Counted from the first letter of the stretch, positions 11,697 through 23,072 are shown. The stretch is DNA of 64,000 nucleotides from Azorinus chamasolen (GCA_963576725.1 OY755238.1:22999845-23063844), one strand, 5' to 3'. Program-made: numbers and translations. The notes: generated from the sequence alone by a model not told the origin.

Positions 11697-12315
11697 CACA
11701 CCCAAACACACGCACATACACGGGATGAACACAGAAACACCAACAAACCCACAAGGAATAGACATTCCACACATGAACAAAAGCACAAGTACAAAGACAC
11801 AAGACAAAGAAAATCAAGGGTGACAAAGAGAGTACCGCCTTGGCAGGTCAGTAGCAAAATCACCACTGGGGATTTAAACCGGTTTACGGACGTCCTAACC
11901 TCACAGTTCTCTCACAGTCACCCTAGTAATGGAAAGATGACTCTGATGTTAACACAATCCCATTTGAGTGGGGATGTTCCCCGTACTACATTGTATTGGG
12001 TTTACATTTCACAGCGTATCAGTTTTGCTAGGGGTTGTTCTTCCGTTGATGATTGTAGTTAATGCAACCTTAAGTATTATACTAGGACAACTGCTGAAAC
12101 GGGACGACAAATATGACGCACTTCGAAATACCTTTTCACATTTCTGTCACCGTAATGGTCCGTCCATTAGCAAACGCAATTATTATTTATGTAGTTGTTT
12201 TTAACATAGGTATTTTACGTCCGGTGTTTTATGTCGATATCGTTTACAAACTTCGCAAAGGTTTTAACACATATTATAAGACATAGTTTGTCAAACATAC
12301 TAAACGATTCATTAA
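10995..12315 (+). mobile_element. Naiad RT fragment interrupted by an opposite-strand pLTR
   Basis: 10995-11510 encodes decayed RT (WTDLCRVCD, a YGD..YR-like segment, TNCAPLISDLCLYC, ADINRLFNNAPRYLDD, with YLDD kept). 11935-12300 continues with GDVPRTTLYWVYISQ and the C-terminal region. Between them (11532-11926) lies a subfamily B terminal repeat in minus orientation. ATGAC occurs on both sides (11531-11535 and 11936-11940) and may be a target duplication. Confidence 0.82.
11532..11926 (-). mobile_element. Naiad subfamily B terminal repeat (pLTR) with CA/CG microsatellite
   Basis: Minus-strand copy of the subfamily B 3' region. It runs from GGGTGAC (about 11918) through the structured motif and the GTCTTTGTACTTGTGC-rich part to CTTGACCTTATTACC. 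It contains an expanded (CA)n-(CGCA)n-(CA)n run at 11609-11692. The long Val/Cys open frames read across this run come from the microsatellite and are not genes. Confidence 0.85.
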
Positions 12316-12326
12316 AATGGAATATA

Positions 12327-13066
12327 AAAGTACAAAAATGAGTCATGCATGAAATACCACATACAGAACAAACAGCCGCCCGAACAGCAACACAAGGAAA
12401 CAGCAAATATACACAACTATAAAAAAAACATCAAGAGACGCACGAAGACAAAACAAACATACAATAGGGGAAAGATGGAAGTACCGCCAAGATGGAAGTA
12501 CCGCCACGGTCAGTGACAAAAGTCACTGGGGGTTAAACCGGTTTATGGGCGCCCAACCTCACACTTATTCCATCCCCACCCTAAAAGAAAAACAGTGCAA
12601 ATAAAAGACAAACATTGTAAATAAACGTATCCCCTCTCCGACTTCTCTACAACAACCGCGATGGCAAATACAGTGGTAAAGTGCATGTATAACGAAAACA
12701 TTTAAGTGAACAAACTGTATCCACCTATCGCTAGTGTACTCAATGATTGAGCTGCAAACAGAGTAACTGTAGAAAAGTAATAAAGGGTACGACAAAAACG
12801 AAAGAGTACAGATATCCGACGTTCTCTTTCCGTTTCTGGATTTAAGAGGTCGCCTTCATAGAGTCCTAAACCTTTCTTGTCGGTGTAAATGCAAAGAGGC
12901 CAGCGTGATTGCCAATTGTAAAAGGGTTGACAACCAAACATGCAGTATGTTGTAGTACTATAGGATCATATTTTTTTTAACATATTTGATGAACAAAGTG
13001 AGCAAATGGGTCCAATAATTTTACGAAGTTTGTAAATCACATCACTATACAATTCAGGATAACCCC
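12327..13066 (-). mobile_element. Naiad subfamily A 3' copy, tail-to-tail with the preceding fragment
   Basis: Minus-strand copy from decayed RT C-terminus (13066-12960) through the 3' UTR, with its end GTACTTTTATATTCC at 12327. The plus-strand RT fragment stops at about 12315, so the two face each other tail to tail. The structured motif is partly duplicated: GATGGAAGTACCGCC occurs at both 12473 and 12490. Confidence 0.85.
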
Positions 13067-13880
13067 CTCTATACTGCTGCGCATTGCATACTTTGTGGTC
13101 GACTGATTTTACAGTTTTGTCATCATTTTCCTCTTTGCTTGTGCAATGACTCTATAATCTGAAATCTACTAACGAAGGGAGGAAGCTTGATGGTTGTACT
13201 TTGCACTTTTTGGTCCTACCCAAAATGACTTCTCTACAAATGCCATTACATCTAACTGATCATATACTACATGATTTGGATGTCATTGTTATTCTCCTTA
13301 CCTCAAAGCGTGTGTTCCTTTAGAATCATCTTGTATTTATTTCCTTCTATATTCTTGTTTAAAATATCGGTGTTAAAATAGTTGGTGTGTACTGCAGTAT
13401 TTTCTGTTATGGCGACACTTGTTTTACAGTTTATTTTGATACTATTTGAAGTACAAAAATGAGTCATGCTGGAAACACCACATACAGAACAAACAGTCGC
13501 CCGAACAGCAACACAAGGAAACAGCAAATGTACATAACTATAAAAACAACAAAAGACGCACAAAGATAAAATAAACACACAATAGGGGGAAGATGGGCGC
13601 ACCGCCTTGGAACGGTCAGTGACAAAAGTCACGGGGGGGGGGTTAAACCGGTTTATGGGCGCCCAACCTCACACTTATTGAACTTGACATAGTTACTTAT
13701 GTTTTTGAATTGTCTGGAGGGTGATATTTATTTTTACATTTTGACTTGGATGAAGGTGAGATAAGAGTTAGGGTGGGTCCGCTAGTAGCCTTTCGTAAGC
13801 CCCCAGTAGCCTTTTTGTGGCTACTGATCGTTCTAAGGTGATACTCCTGCTTTCACCCTATGGTCTACTGTATTGTTTTT
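13067..13880 (+). mobile_element. Naiad subfamily C 3' UTR split by a subfamily A insertion
   Basis: Homologous to the 3' UTR at 45580-46140 (shared TAAAATATCGGTGTT and CATTTTGACTTGGATGAA). It is interrupted at 13448-13676 by a minus-strand subfamily A 3' end with TATTTGA/TTATTGA flanks. The P4 hairpin of subfamily C is perfect here: CAGTAGCC (13804-13811) with GGCTACTG (13819-13826). Confidence 0.8.
13448..13676 (-). mobile_element. Naiad subfamily A 3' end inserted in subfamily C
   Basis: Short 5'-truncated copy ending GTACTTC at 13448. It includes the structured motif (CAGTGAC/GTCAC, GGGCGCCC). The nesting order shows that subfamily A was active after this subfamily C copy landed. Confidence 0.82.
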
Positions 13881-13894
13881 ATTCAATAAATGTT

Positions 13895-15300
13895 TACCCA
13901 TTATATTGCAGCGCACTGCGTGTTTGGTTATTGACCCTTTACAGCGGTAGCTTTGCTTGCGTGATGACAGGCCGGGGTATTACCCTATGATGGTATACTC
14001 TTAAACTCAGACACTGGATGAGTTTACCAGACTCATGTATTACTTTTTCCCTGCCATGCTCTTAACGGCTTCCCTGCAGGTGCTCTGACTTCAGCAAATA
14101 CGGAAACATAGTCAAACAGGGAGAGCAATATACAAACACCCCGCACAAAACACAACCAAACAAGAAATGGCACATAACGTGACGCATATCACGACGAAAA
14201 ACATTAAATATTAAGCATATTAAATAAAACAGCTGGCCATAGGCTGAAGGCAGGAGTACCGCCTTGGAACGGTCAGTAGTCAAATATGGCTACTGGGTGC
14301 TTAAACCTGGTTTACGGGTACCCAACCTCGCTCTTATCCCACCTTCACGCAAGTCAAAATGTAAATAATACCCTCCCCTCCAGACAACTTCACAACATGA
14401 GTAACGAAGTCATTGAGTACATAGTTGACGAATTGTCACAGTTATTATGCTGTTTTACATATTATCATGTGTGTACCGTCTTCTATTTTGTGGATAAGTG
14501 CCGCGGGGATATTTTTACTTACATATTTGACGGATTGTCACAGTTATTATGCTATGTTTTACATGTTGTCCTGTGTTCACCGTCGTCTATGTTGTGGGTA
14601 AGTCCAGCGGGGATACCTTTATTTACAATATTTGTAAAGCTAGGGTGACTTTGAGAGAAGTGTGAGGTTAGGACGTCCGTAAACCGGTTTAAACCCCCAG
14701 TGGTGTTTTTGCTGCTGACCGTGCCAAGGCGGTACTCTCTTTGTCACCCTTCCTTTTGTTTGCCTTGCGTCTTTGTGCTTGTGGTTTGTTCATGTTGTGG
14801 AACGTTTGTCCCTGGTTCTTGTGTGTCTTTGGGTGTTTTCTGTGTTCATTTCGTGTGTGTGTGTGTGTGCGTTTGGGTGTGTGGTTGTGTGTGTGTGTGT
14901 GTCATGCTGTCTATCGGTGTTTTGGTGGTGGTTGCGTCTTGCATGTGGCTTTGCCTGCTTGACTTTACTACTTTTCCATTTACACTGTTTGTAAAGCTAG
15001 GATAATTTTGAGATAAGTGTGACGTTAGGACGTCCGTAAACCGGTTTAAACCCCAGTGGTGAGTTTGCTACTGACTGTGACAAGGCGGTACTCTCATTGT
15101 CACGCTCACTTTTGTTTGCCTTGTGTCTTTGTACTTGTGCTTTTGTTCATATATGGAATGTGTGTCTCTAGTACTTGTGTGTGTTGGTGTTTTCTGTGCT
15201 CATCTCACGTATGTGCTTGTGTTTGAGTCTGTAATTGTGATGTTTCGTGTTTGGTGCCATACCCTTTGTGTGTGGCGCTCCCTGTATGGATGTGTGCCAC
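13895..15300 (+). mobile_element. Naiad subfamily B 3' region with tandem pLTRs and an inverted C insert
   Basis: 13895-14095 and 14349-14650 are subfamily B 3' UTR (GCACTGCGTGTTTGGTTA, AGTACATA.TTGACG). 14096-14348 is a subfamily C terminal fragment in minus orientation, with GGGTACCC at 14316-14323. The terminal repeat then appears twice head to tail, at about 14640-14985 and 14986-15300, each with its own structured motif, the second more decayed. In the first copy P1 is GGGTGAC(TTT)GAGAG (14642-14656) with CTCTC(TTT)GTCACCC (14734-14748). Confidence 0.82.
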
Positions 15301-15409
15301 ATTTGAGCATAGTGATTCGACTTATTGCTGTAAACGATAAGTTTTTCAATCACTACATAACCATTGATGACAACTAAACAAATATTTAGATTTCGCAAAA
15401 TAATATAAT

Positions 15410-15664
15410 CTGAAAATGGGTGATCCCTCGAAAACAAAAGTAGAAATGCAAAAAGAGAAAATTGCAGACTCGGTTTTATTGAGTCTGTTCATGAGAAGTA
15501 ATTAAAAGTGCAACACTACTCACGCCCCCTAGCACCGGCTTAAGCAGTATTCAATTTTCAAAACTAATAACATCAAAACTAATGATCCCGAAGGACCAGA
15601 AAATATAACAACACTGAGAATGAAGTACGGGGCGACTTTTTACGGCCGCCACACAAGCACTTAA
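15410..15664 (+). repeat. THR hairpin repeat monomer
   Basis: Nearly full monomer. Hairpin H1 is CAGACTC (15465-15471) with GAGTCTG (15481-15487). H2 is GAGAAGT with ACTACTC, with one mismatch. The TGATCC..GGACCA hairpin lies further along, and the monomer closes with a GGGGCGACTTTTTACGGCCG block. Confidence 0.8.
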
Positions 15665-16196
15665 GTTTTAGTTTGTAATTGGCAATAACAATAGAGTTGA
15701 CAACTAATTGTAATGTACACGTATGTTATACGCAAATAGTATGATGACAACATTTGGATTTAGCCGTCAATGTTTAAGGTGAATAACACCCACACAAGCG
15801 TGCCAATATGAGACTGTTTTATGGTCTTAGAACATTTTGCAGATGGAATAATGGTTTCAATTTGCGTGGCAAACGGAAGCTGACTACGGCGTTGTTTGGA
15901 AATTACATTTGTTATTAAATTTATATTTCCTTTTATGGAATTTTACACCGAACCAACCCCGAATGTATTCCCAATCTAAGTAAGAAAGGATCAAGGCCCA
16001 AACGGTCATGCAATGTAATTACCAGGGATATTCCGAATATTCCTGTAAAATTACCTTATAGACTAATTGGACTGAATTAAATTTTATCCTTATTTATACT
16101 GTATGGCGGTATCATTAAATCGGTGAATTATTTTATTATATTTCGAATGGTTGACTTAATATCTCGAGGATTCGACTGAGGAGTTTAAATGTGCCT
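15665..16196. other. Unannotated AT-rich stretch
   Basis: Nothing recognised. Confidence 0.35.
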
Positions 16197-17423
16197 CGCT
16201 ATTTTATCCTATGGGGTTTACATTTCTCAACTTATTCACTTTGGCCGAGCAAGTTATTTGCTAGAATAGTTTAAAAGTCATAATTAAATTATAACTGATA
16301 AACGTCTGAAGCAAAGTTAAAGATATTATAAAAGTCGGAATGCCTTTTCTGTTTTTTTATCGAAATGTACCTCTCATTGGTAAATATTATTGCAATCTAC
16401 GGATTTACATACTCAGGAAAGTACAAATATGAGCCATGCATGAAACAACCATATAAAACACACAGCCTCCCAAACCGTATAACAGCACGACAACACAGCA
16501 AATTTACATATCTACCACCTTGGAACGGTCGATGACAATAGTCACCGTGGGTTTAGATTGATTTAGAGCACCCAACTTCACACTTAGTCAATCCCTACCC
16601 TAAAAGAAAAACAGTTTAAATAAACATATCCCCTCTCCAACTAGTCAGCAACAACTGCGATGGCAAACACAGAGGTAAATAGCATGTAGAATGGAAATGT
16701 CTTTCAGTGAAATACACTGGACCCACAAATCGCTAGTGTACTCAATGGTTAAATTGCAACCCGAGTAAAGGACGAAAAGTTAAAAAGGATACGACAAAAA
16801 CGAGATCCGACGTCCTCCTTCCGTTTTCAGTTTTCAAAAGGCGTCTTCATACAGAACTACGCCATTCCTGTCAGCGTACATGAAAAGAGGGCTGCGTGAT
16901 TGCCAACTAGGAATGGGTTGACAACCAGACATGCCGTATGTTGTAGTACTTTTTAACATATTTGATGGATTAATTGAGAAAATGGGTATGTCCAATAATT
17001 TTATGAAGTTTGTAAATATCACCGTACCATTCCGGATGTTAGATACCGTGTCGCAGAAACGCCTTAAGATTTCACTTATACTTTCCAAAAAGAAAGTGAT
17101 TTCGATGGTAAAATTTAGATAATGTTTTTGTTTAGTTTATGATATCTATAGCCTTGCTTAAGCAGCTTTTGAGTTAAAATGATATTTCGACTGTTAAAAT
17201 CATCAAACAAAGAACAAGCACTAGCGAAACGATTTAATTGAGATATGTAAAACCCATAAGATGGAGCTAGGGGAACATCTCCGTCAAGATGAAGGAAAAC
17301 TCAAACTTGTCTCTTTCGTCATAAATTTTGAAAGAGATTGTCAATGTTATGGTCTAAATCAAGAAAAGCTGCATAAGTATCGGAAGGGTTGGTTTTATTC
17401 ATTTTGAGTTATTTTGGATAACA
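16197..17423. mobile_element. Tail-to-tail pair of Naiad fragments
   Basis: 16197-16410 is a plus-strand RT fragment (TATGGGGTTTACATTTCTCA, then the TTACCTCTCATTGGTAAATA block). 16418-17423 is a minus-strand subfamily A copy containing the RT C-terminal half (17423-17125), the 3' UTR and the end GTACTTTCC. The structured motif is degenerate here (GTCATCG instead of GTCACTG). The inverted arrangement repeats the pattern at 12.3 kb and 47.9 kb. Confidence 0.82.
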
Positions 17424-17706
17424 TGAGTGAGTGAGTTGGGTTTTACGTCCGACCAACAGTAATTCTGTTATTTGCAGAAGACACCAGCCTGAGGCAAGTA
17501 ATATTGCTGTTTCACTGGAATGCCGCTGTCGCAGACACATGGCAAGGACACCCCGCCAAGTCACATTATTCTGACACCGGGCCCACTGGTCCTAGAACAA
17601 CTCCTTTAATATCGAGCATAGACAAGGGAGCTACTAGTACCAACTATTAACGACCTTTGGTCTATCGAGGCCGGGGATCGAACCTACGGCCTGTCGTACC
17701 GCAAGT
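17424..17706 (+). repeat. Mollusc-type SINE-like repeat (GTGAGTGAGT family)
   Basis: Starts GAGTGAGTGAGTTGGGTTTT, a phrase I recall as the head of a widespread mollusc short repeat, and ends in a GGCCGGGGATCGAACCTACG block whose reverse complement (GGTTCGATCC) resembles a pol III B box. It sits between two Naiad fragments. Confidence 0.6.
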
Positions 17707-18289
17707 GGACGATTTTGGATAAATCGCAGGACTATCAAAGAAAGTGTGCAATACCTCTAAGTCTGGTCCTAACATAAAACAACACAAAGTTTCTACTTTA
17801 TACTGGATTCCGAAACTACATAAAAACCTTTATATGGCGCTTTTGAATGATAACTCTAGTTGTTGTATTACTACTAAAATATCTAAACTGTTGACGCCCT
17901 GTCTTACTACGATCAAATAGCATGTAAAACGTTACTGTGATATAATATATAAACATTCTGGTATTAATGTTTTTTGTCCATAAAAATTTCAAATGATGTT
18001 TTAACTAAACTTGAAAATGAACAGAATAACATTTCTTCACTGAGCTATTATGATTTCTGTACACTCTATACTACTCTACATCACCATCTTACAAATGATA
18101 AACTAATTAAACCAATAGAAAAAAGGTCTGCCAGAGAAAACAAACATGTTCCTTGCTTGTAATGTTCAGTGTTCGTTCTTTTCGAATTCATAAATTGCAC
18201 ATTACACAATGTGGACTTGCTTGAATGTTTGTAGAGCTCTTATGAGGGGATTTATGCTCAGCTTAAAACCTGACACATAATCTCGTTTT

Positions 18290-18716
18290 TGTAGTACCCT
18301 TTATTACCTTTCTACAGTAACTCTATTTGCAGCTCAATCATTGAGTACCCTAGCAATAAGTGGATACAGTTTGTTTCATTTAGTATATTTTTCGTTTTAC
18401 ATGCAATTTACCATTGCATTTGCCATCGCGGTTGTTGTAGGTTATGCATAGAGGGGATACGTTTATTTACACTATTTGTCTTTAAGGGTAGGGATAGAAT
18501 AAATGTGAGGTTGGGTGCCCCTTAAACGGTTTAACCCCAATGACATTTGTCACTGACGGTTCCAAGGCGGTACTTCCATCTTCATGCTATTGTTTGTTTT
18601 GTTGTTGTGAGACTCTTTATGTTTTCGGTAGTTGTGTACATTTGCTGTGTTTTCTTGCGTAGCTGTTCGGGTGGCTGTTTGTTCCTGCATGACTCATATT
18701 TGTACTTTCAAGGTAT
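18290..18716 (+). mobile_element. Naiad subfamily A 3' fragment nested in Naiad
   Basis: Runs from CGTTTTTGTAGTACCC to the end CATATTTGTACTTTC. The structured motif is present but eroded at its P1 and P2. Confidence 0.8.
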
Positions 18717-18865
18717 TTGTACGATATTTTTAAGTTGGATAATCCTTATTTTGAAACTACGATTTCTTCAATTTACCCAAAAGAACTGTCTTTAAACAAA
18801 TCAATGTTTAATCAATCTGACATCATGTCTTCCTTTTTAGGCTTGAAACTTTCCATCACAAATAT

Positions 18866-19384
18866 ATCCCGAAAGTAGGAGATCCTTCGAAAACAAAAGT
18901 AGCAATGCGAAGATAGAAAATTGCATACTCGTTTTTTTAGTCTGTTCATGAGTAGTAATTAAAAGTACAACAATACTCATGCCCCTAGCAACGGTTTAAA
19001 TTCTGAAGGGTGGTGATCCCCTGAAAGCAAAAATGCAACACAAAAAGAGAAAATTGAAGACTCGGTTTTATTGAGTCTGATCATGCGCAGTAATTGAATG
19101 TGCAACACTGCTCACGCCCCCTAGCACCGGCTTAAGCAGTATATAAATTTCAGAACTAAAAACATGACAACTAATGATTCCGAAGGACCAGAAAATATAA
19201 CAACACTGAGAATGAAGTACTGGGCGACTTTTGACAGCCGCCAAACAAGCAACTTACACCTTCTGTTGTGAGATAAATAAATCTTTAAAGTAGCAATTCG
19301 AAAATTTATAATCACAGACTCGGTTTTTTAGCATGTTCATGAGTAGTAATTAAAACTACTCACGCCCCCAAGTACGGGCTTAAG
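18866..19384 (+). repeat. Head-to-tail THR array, three units
   Basis: Three THR monomers in the same orientation (about 18866-19000, 19001-19277 and 19278-19384), two of them partial, inserted in Naiad RT sequence. Each keeps the GACTCGG/GAGTCTG-type hairpin or a derivative. In the second unit H2 reads GCGCAGT/ACTGCTC. Confidence 0.8.
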
Positions 19385-19679
19385 TTTCGTCCAAAATATC
19401 CTTTTCGAGATAGAGATGTGCCCCATTCTACATTCTATGAGGTTTATATTTCGTATTCAGTTTACCCGAGCCTGTTTAATGCTGGAATAGTTTAATAGTC
19501 GTAATTTAGTTATAACTGATACACATTTAAAGTAAGGTTATAGATAACACACACTTATGAAAACATTTTTCTAAATTTTATTATTGAAATTTACCTCTCT
19601 TTAGTAAATATAATTACAATCAACTGACGTTACTGCAACAAGTTATTTTTCGCATCCAGAACTCTATGGTGATGTTATC

Positions 19680-19787
19680 TACAGATATATCCTGAAAGTG
19701 GGAGATCCACCGAAAGCAAAAGTAGCAATGCGAAAAGAGAAAATAGCTGACTCAGTTTTATCGAGTCTGTTTATGGGTAGTTATTCA
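19680..19787 (+). repeat. Short THR partial inserted in Naiad RT
   Basis: About 105 bases from CCTGAAAGTGGGAGATCC to GGGTAGTTATTCAAC interrupt an otherwise continuous RT C-terminal segment (GGTGATGTTATCTACA before, TTAGGAAAGTTCGGGG after). Confidence 0.75.
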
Positions 19788-20560
19788 ACGTGGACATTAG
19801 GAAAGTTCGGGGTCATATCTATTTTCATGATTTATTCATTAAATGCATTAAAACCTTTAGGAGGAAATGTTATGATCCCATTATATTGCAACGCACTGCA
19901 TGTTTGGTTATAGACCCCTTTACAGTCGGTAACTACGCTTCCCGCTTTGATTGCGCGATGACAAGCCGAGGATAGTACTGTATGATGGTATACTCTTAAA
20001 CTCAGAAATTGGATGAGCTTACCAGACCCATGTATTACTGTTTCCCTGTCGTGCCTTTATCGGCTTCCCTTTAGTTCTAACTTCGGATTTTTGACTTCAA
20101 AAAAGTCATTGGATACATATTTGACAGCCTGTTTACAATGGCTGTGCTATGTTTGACATGTTGTCATGAGTTTACTGTCTTCTATGTTTTGGAAAATCCG
20201 ATAGGGATACGTATATTTACACTTTTAGTTAAGATAGGGTGACTTTGAGATAGGTGTGAGGTTAGAGCGTCCGTAATCGGGTTTAAACCCCCAGTCAAGA
20301 TTTTGCCAGTGACCTATCCAAGGTGGTACTCTCTTTGTCACCCTTAATTTTGTTTCTCTTGTGTCTTTTGTGCGTGTGCTTTTGTTCCTGTTTGGAATGT
20401 TAATTTCTGGTATGTGTGTGTTTGTTAATGTTTTCTGTGTTCATCTCGTGTATGTGCGTGTGTTTGGGTGTGTAGTTGTGTGTGAGACATGCTTCCTATC
20501 GATGTTTTGATGGCGGTTGCGTCTTGTATCTGGGTTTGCCTGCTTGACTCCGCTACTTTT

Positions 20561-20940
20561 TCAATTATCTGTATTGAAAATATCCAATTATCGAGATGTT
20601 TCATTGAAGGCTTTTATGACATCTGCATACAATTGCGGATTAAAGCTCAACATGAAATCTCTCTCATAGCGGTACAGAAACAAAACTGCGACCAGCGATG
20701 CACAATTCGTACCCATAGGAATACCAATCACCTGACGGTTTATGACAGTCCCATAACATAGGAATATGTTATGCAGAAGAACGGTTAGTGATTTTTTCGC
20801 AAACTTCTGAACAAGTCCATTTGGTGTAATATTAAACTGGCTCGTCAGTAAAGAAATCTGTTTCAGTACTGCACGCCAGATGTCTCAAAACTTAATATAT
20901 GGTACAGGGTTCCTTTGGTTATCTCTTTAGGGAACGCTTG
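20561..20940 (-). mobile_element. Decayed Naiad RT fragment, inverted
   Basis: On the minus strand it reads as RT around GIPMGTNCA and the region before it (CATAGGAATACCAATCACCTG on the plus strand). It faces the plus-strand Naiad copy that ends at 20560, another tail-to-tail pair. Confidence 0.75.
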
Positions 20941-22295
20941 CATTAACAATACAAACCAGTATTGTACACTTTACTTATCATAAAAACTAATAACCCTACC
21001 ACTATTTATATGATCCACTATCACACAATTAAATATATATATAGTCATGACCATTTACATGAGTCTACACTGCATATACACCTAGTATTATATATAATAT
21101 ATAAACCTCAGGCATATGTGTATCACATTGTCACTACCTTTATAATTTATCTGAATATCTAATTGCCTGAAAAAAGTCAATTCCACAAGGGATATATTAA
21201 CATTGGGATCCACAATAATATATGATTAGTCTATGCACTACGCCTATTTGTGCGATAATACTAAAGTGTCGCTTGCCACTAGTTCCACCAAGGATAATGT
21301 TAGGCGACGTATCTTTAATTGAACACATACAGTAACGCCTGGTCGCTACATCAACTCAACCACTAAGCATATAAATATATCTACAACACCTCATACCACT
21401 AAGGATACAATTGGGCATATATGCCACTCATGATACTCTAAATATTTCCACCCAGGATTCAGACGTGTATCAAATCAGGACATGTTTCCACTACGGAATC
21501 GGGTTCCACGCATGATACGTTGACTTAGCCGTGGCATTGCATAAGCGCAGGCAAAAGGAGCTCATGACCTCATGGTAACATTGTATTTGGCTTGCCCGCC
21601 AATACAACCTGGACTGCAAACAGTACACAGTACGTGTTACCGCTGAGCCATTTCAAGCCAGACAATTATTACGGGTATATTATATATAATTCAATATTTG
21701 AGACATTTCACATGTAATTGCAGGGATGGTAACATATCCGAACGCAGTCACTTGCGTAATTCCAGGTGTTCATGTTTCCTTTAACCTTCTTCCACACCAG
21801 TTTAGCATTATATGCTTTCTAGCCGACAGTTAGTTCAGGAATGACCACTGTCCTGCACCCACATACCCACTTCTATTTATAGTAAACTACACGTGTACCT
21901 TGATAACTGGTCTAAACCCGTAGATAGTTGTATCGCATTACACAATACAACGGACATACAATAGACTGCAATTGTTGGGAAATATCTGATTAAAACTATC
22001 TACACTACCACTACGTAAGTAAAGACATAAAAACGTCAGTATATATCTGTACTTTATCCAGTCACCAGACTTCTCTAGTGACATAATAAATGGGGTGCAA
22101 ATAAACTTAGGTTTATTAGGTTACTTCCGGTAGTAGAAGGTTTATTAGGTTAGTAGATAGGCGGGACGATTCTATAACCATGGAACTATTTTAATTTTCT
22201 GTAAATATGCATGAACATGTTGTCGGAATACATGTAGATCTAACAGAAAAGTCTTCAATATAATTATTCAAAGAAGAAAAAATAAAAAAAAATAA
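20941..22295. other. Unannotated stretch
   Basis: AT-rich with many ATATAT runs. The phrase GGTTTATTAGGTTA occurs at about 22110 and an imperfect repeat of it at about 22139. No gene supported. Confidence 0.4.
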
Positions 22296-22392
22296 AATTG
22301 CTATAGCTGGATTCGAACCCGCGCCTGATTCTACAAAAGCCAAATTTAATCTCTCTAGAGACGTCGTGCTTACCGATTACGCCATTGAGGCA
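22296..22392 (-). repeat. tRNA-like (pol III) pseudogene or SINE head
   Basis: The minus strand has a convincing A box (TGGCGTAATCGGTAAGCAC) and B box (GGTTCGAATCC) about 45 bases apart, as in a type II (long variable arm) tRNA. The expected 7-bp acceptor stem does not form between the flanks, so I do not call a functional tRNA gene. Confidence 0.55.
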
Positions 22393-22855
22393 ACATACAA
22401 AGTAACGTTGATTTAGATCAGTTTTATGAATTTAATTCACCGCTGGCGAAACGCGTTTTTGATAACAATCAAGTCAGGGAGCAAAGATTTACAGATAACT
22501 AGTAAACATTTTCTTTTCACTTTCATGATAATTTGATTGATAAGCTCTTACAGGGGCGGTGATTGTCATAGACCTAAATATAGCCTGTTCAGTTCCATCG
22601 ATTTATGAGTGACGTTAGCTCTACCTAAAAATAGAAACCGAGACGACGGAACTCGAATTTGACCAGAGAGTCTCCGGGAGAATATTATCATGTCTGTTTG
22701 AATAAACATATCGACTCTCGATTCAAATGATCTTATTTTTCAAATTCAACCACGTCTCCCCACTTGTAATGTAAGTATCGAAACTATTTTCCTCTGCGGT
22801 AGCTCATTATTTACGTCTCTAGAATGGAAATGAAAAGGGAGGTCCGTTGATCGAA

Positions 22856-22986
22856 ATTCTGAAGGGTTTTGATCCCCCGAAAGCAAAAATTGCAACACAA
22901 AAAGAGAAAATTGCAGACTCGGTTTTATTGAGTCTGTTCATGAGCAGTAATTGAAAGTGCAACACTGCTCACGCCCCCTAGCACAA
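22856..22986 (+). repeat. THR partial with the C-G form of hairpin H2
   Basis: Covers the 5' half of the monomer. H2 here is GAGCAGT (22942-22948) with ACTGCTC (22964-22970), the compensated variant of GAGTAGT/ACTACTC. Confidence 0.8.
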
Positions 22987-23072
22987 CCGCATTTTCAATG
23001 CAAATTATTTCAATATTCGTATGTTTTATGAGTCTAAGAAAAAAGATATAACTAAATTGACTGGATAAATAT

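Larger units (their letters stand above)
17716..20560 (+). mobile_element. Long mosaic Naiad copy with nested insertions
   Basis: Plus-strand RT pieces appear in order: TLYWIPKLHK-like and NDVLTKLENEQNNISSLSYY (17740-18060), LYTTLHHHL (18065-18100), then LFIYPKELSLNK-like (18720-18830), VLHSM.FIFR-like (19386-19480), and a C-terminal/3' UTR part ending at a subfamily B terminus (19788-20560). Insertions split it: a subfamily A 3' fragment (18290-18716), a THR trimer (18866-19384) and a THR partial (19680-19787). All reading frames are broken. Confidence 0.8.

Noticed and set aside
14700..15005. Long Cys/Val/Phe-rich open frames over GT-rich sequence (also 11513-11866, 26493-26855, 30430-30993)
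   Set aside because: They are read through the Naiad terminal repeat and its microsatellite, occur in every copy in several frames, and follow no protein family.
18866..19384. CRISPR-like array
   Set aside because: Units are long, adjacent, without unique spacers, and the genome is eukaryotic.
22296..22392. Functional tRNA gene
   Set aside because: A and B boxes are good but the acceptor stem does not pair; better as a SINE head or pseudogene.
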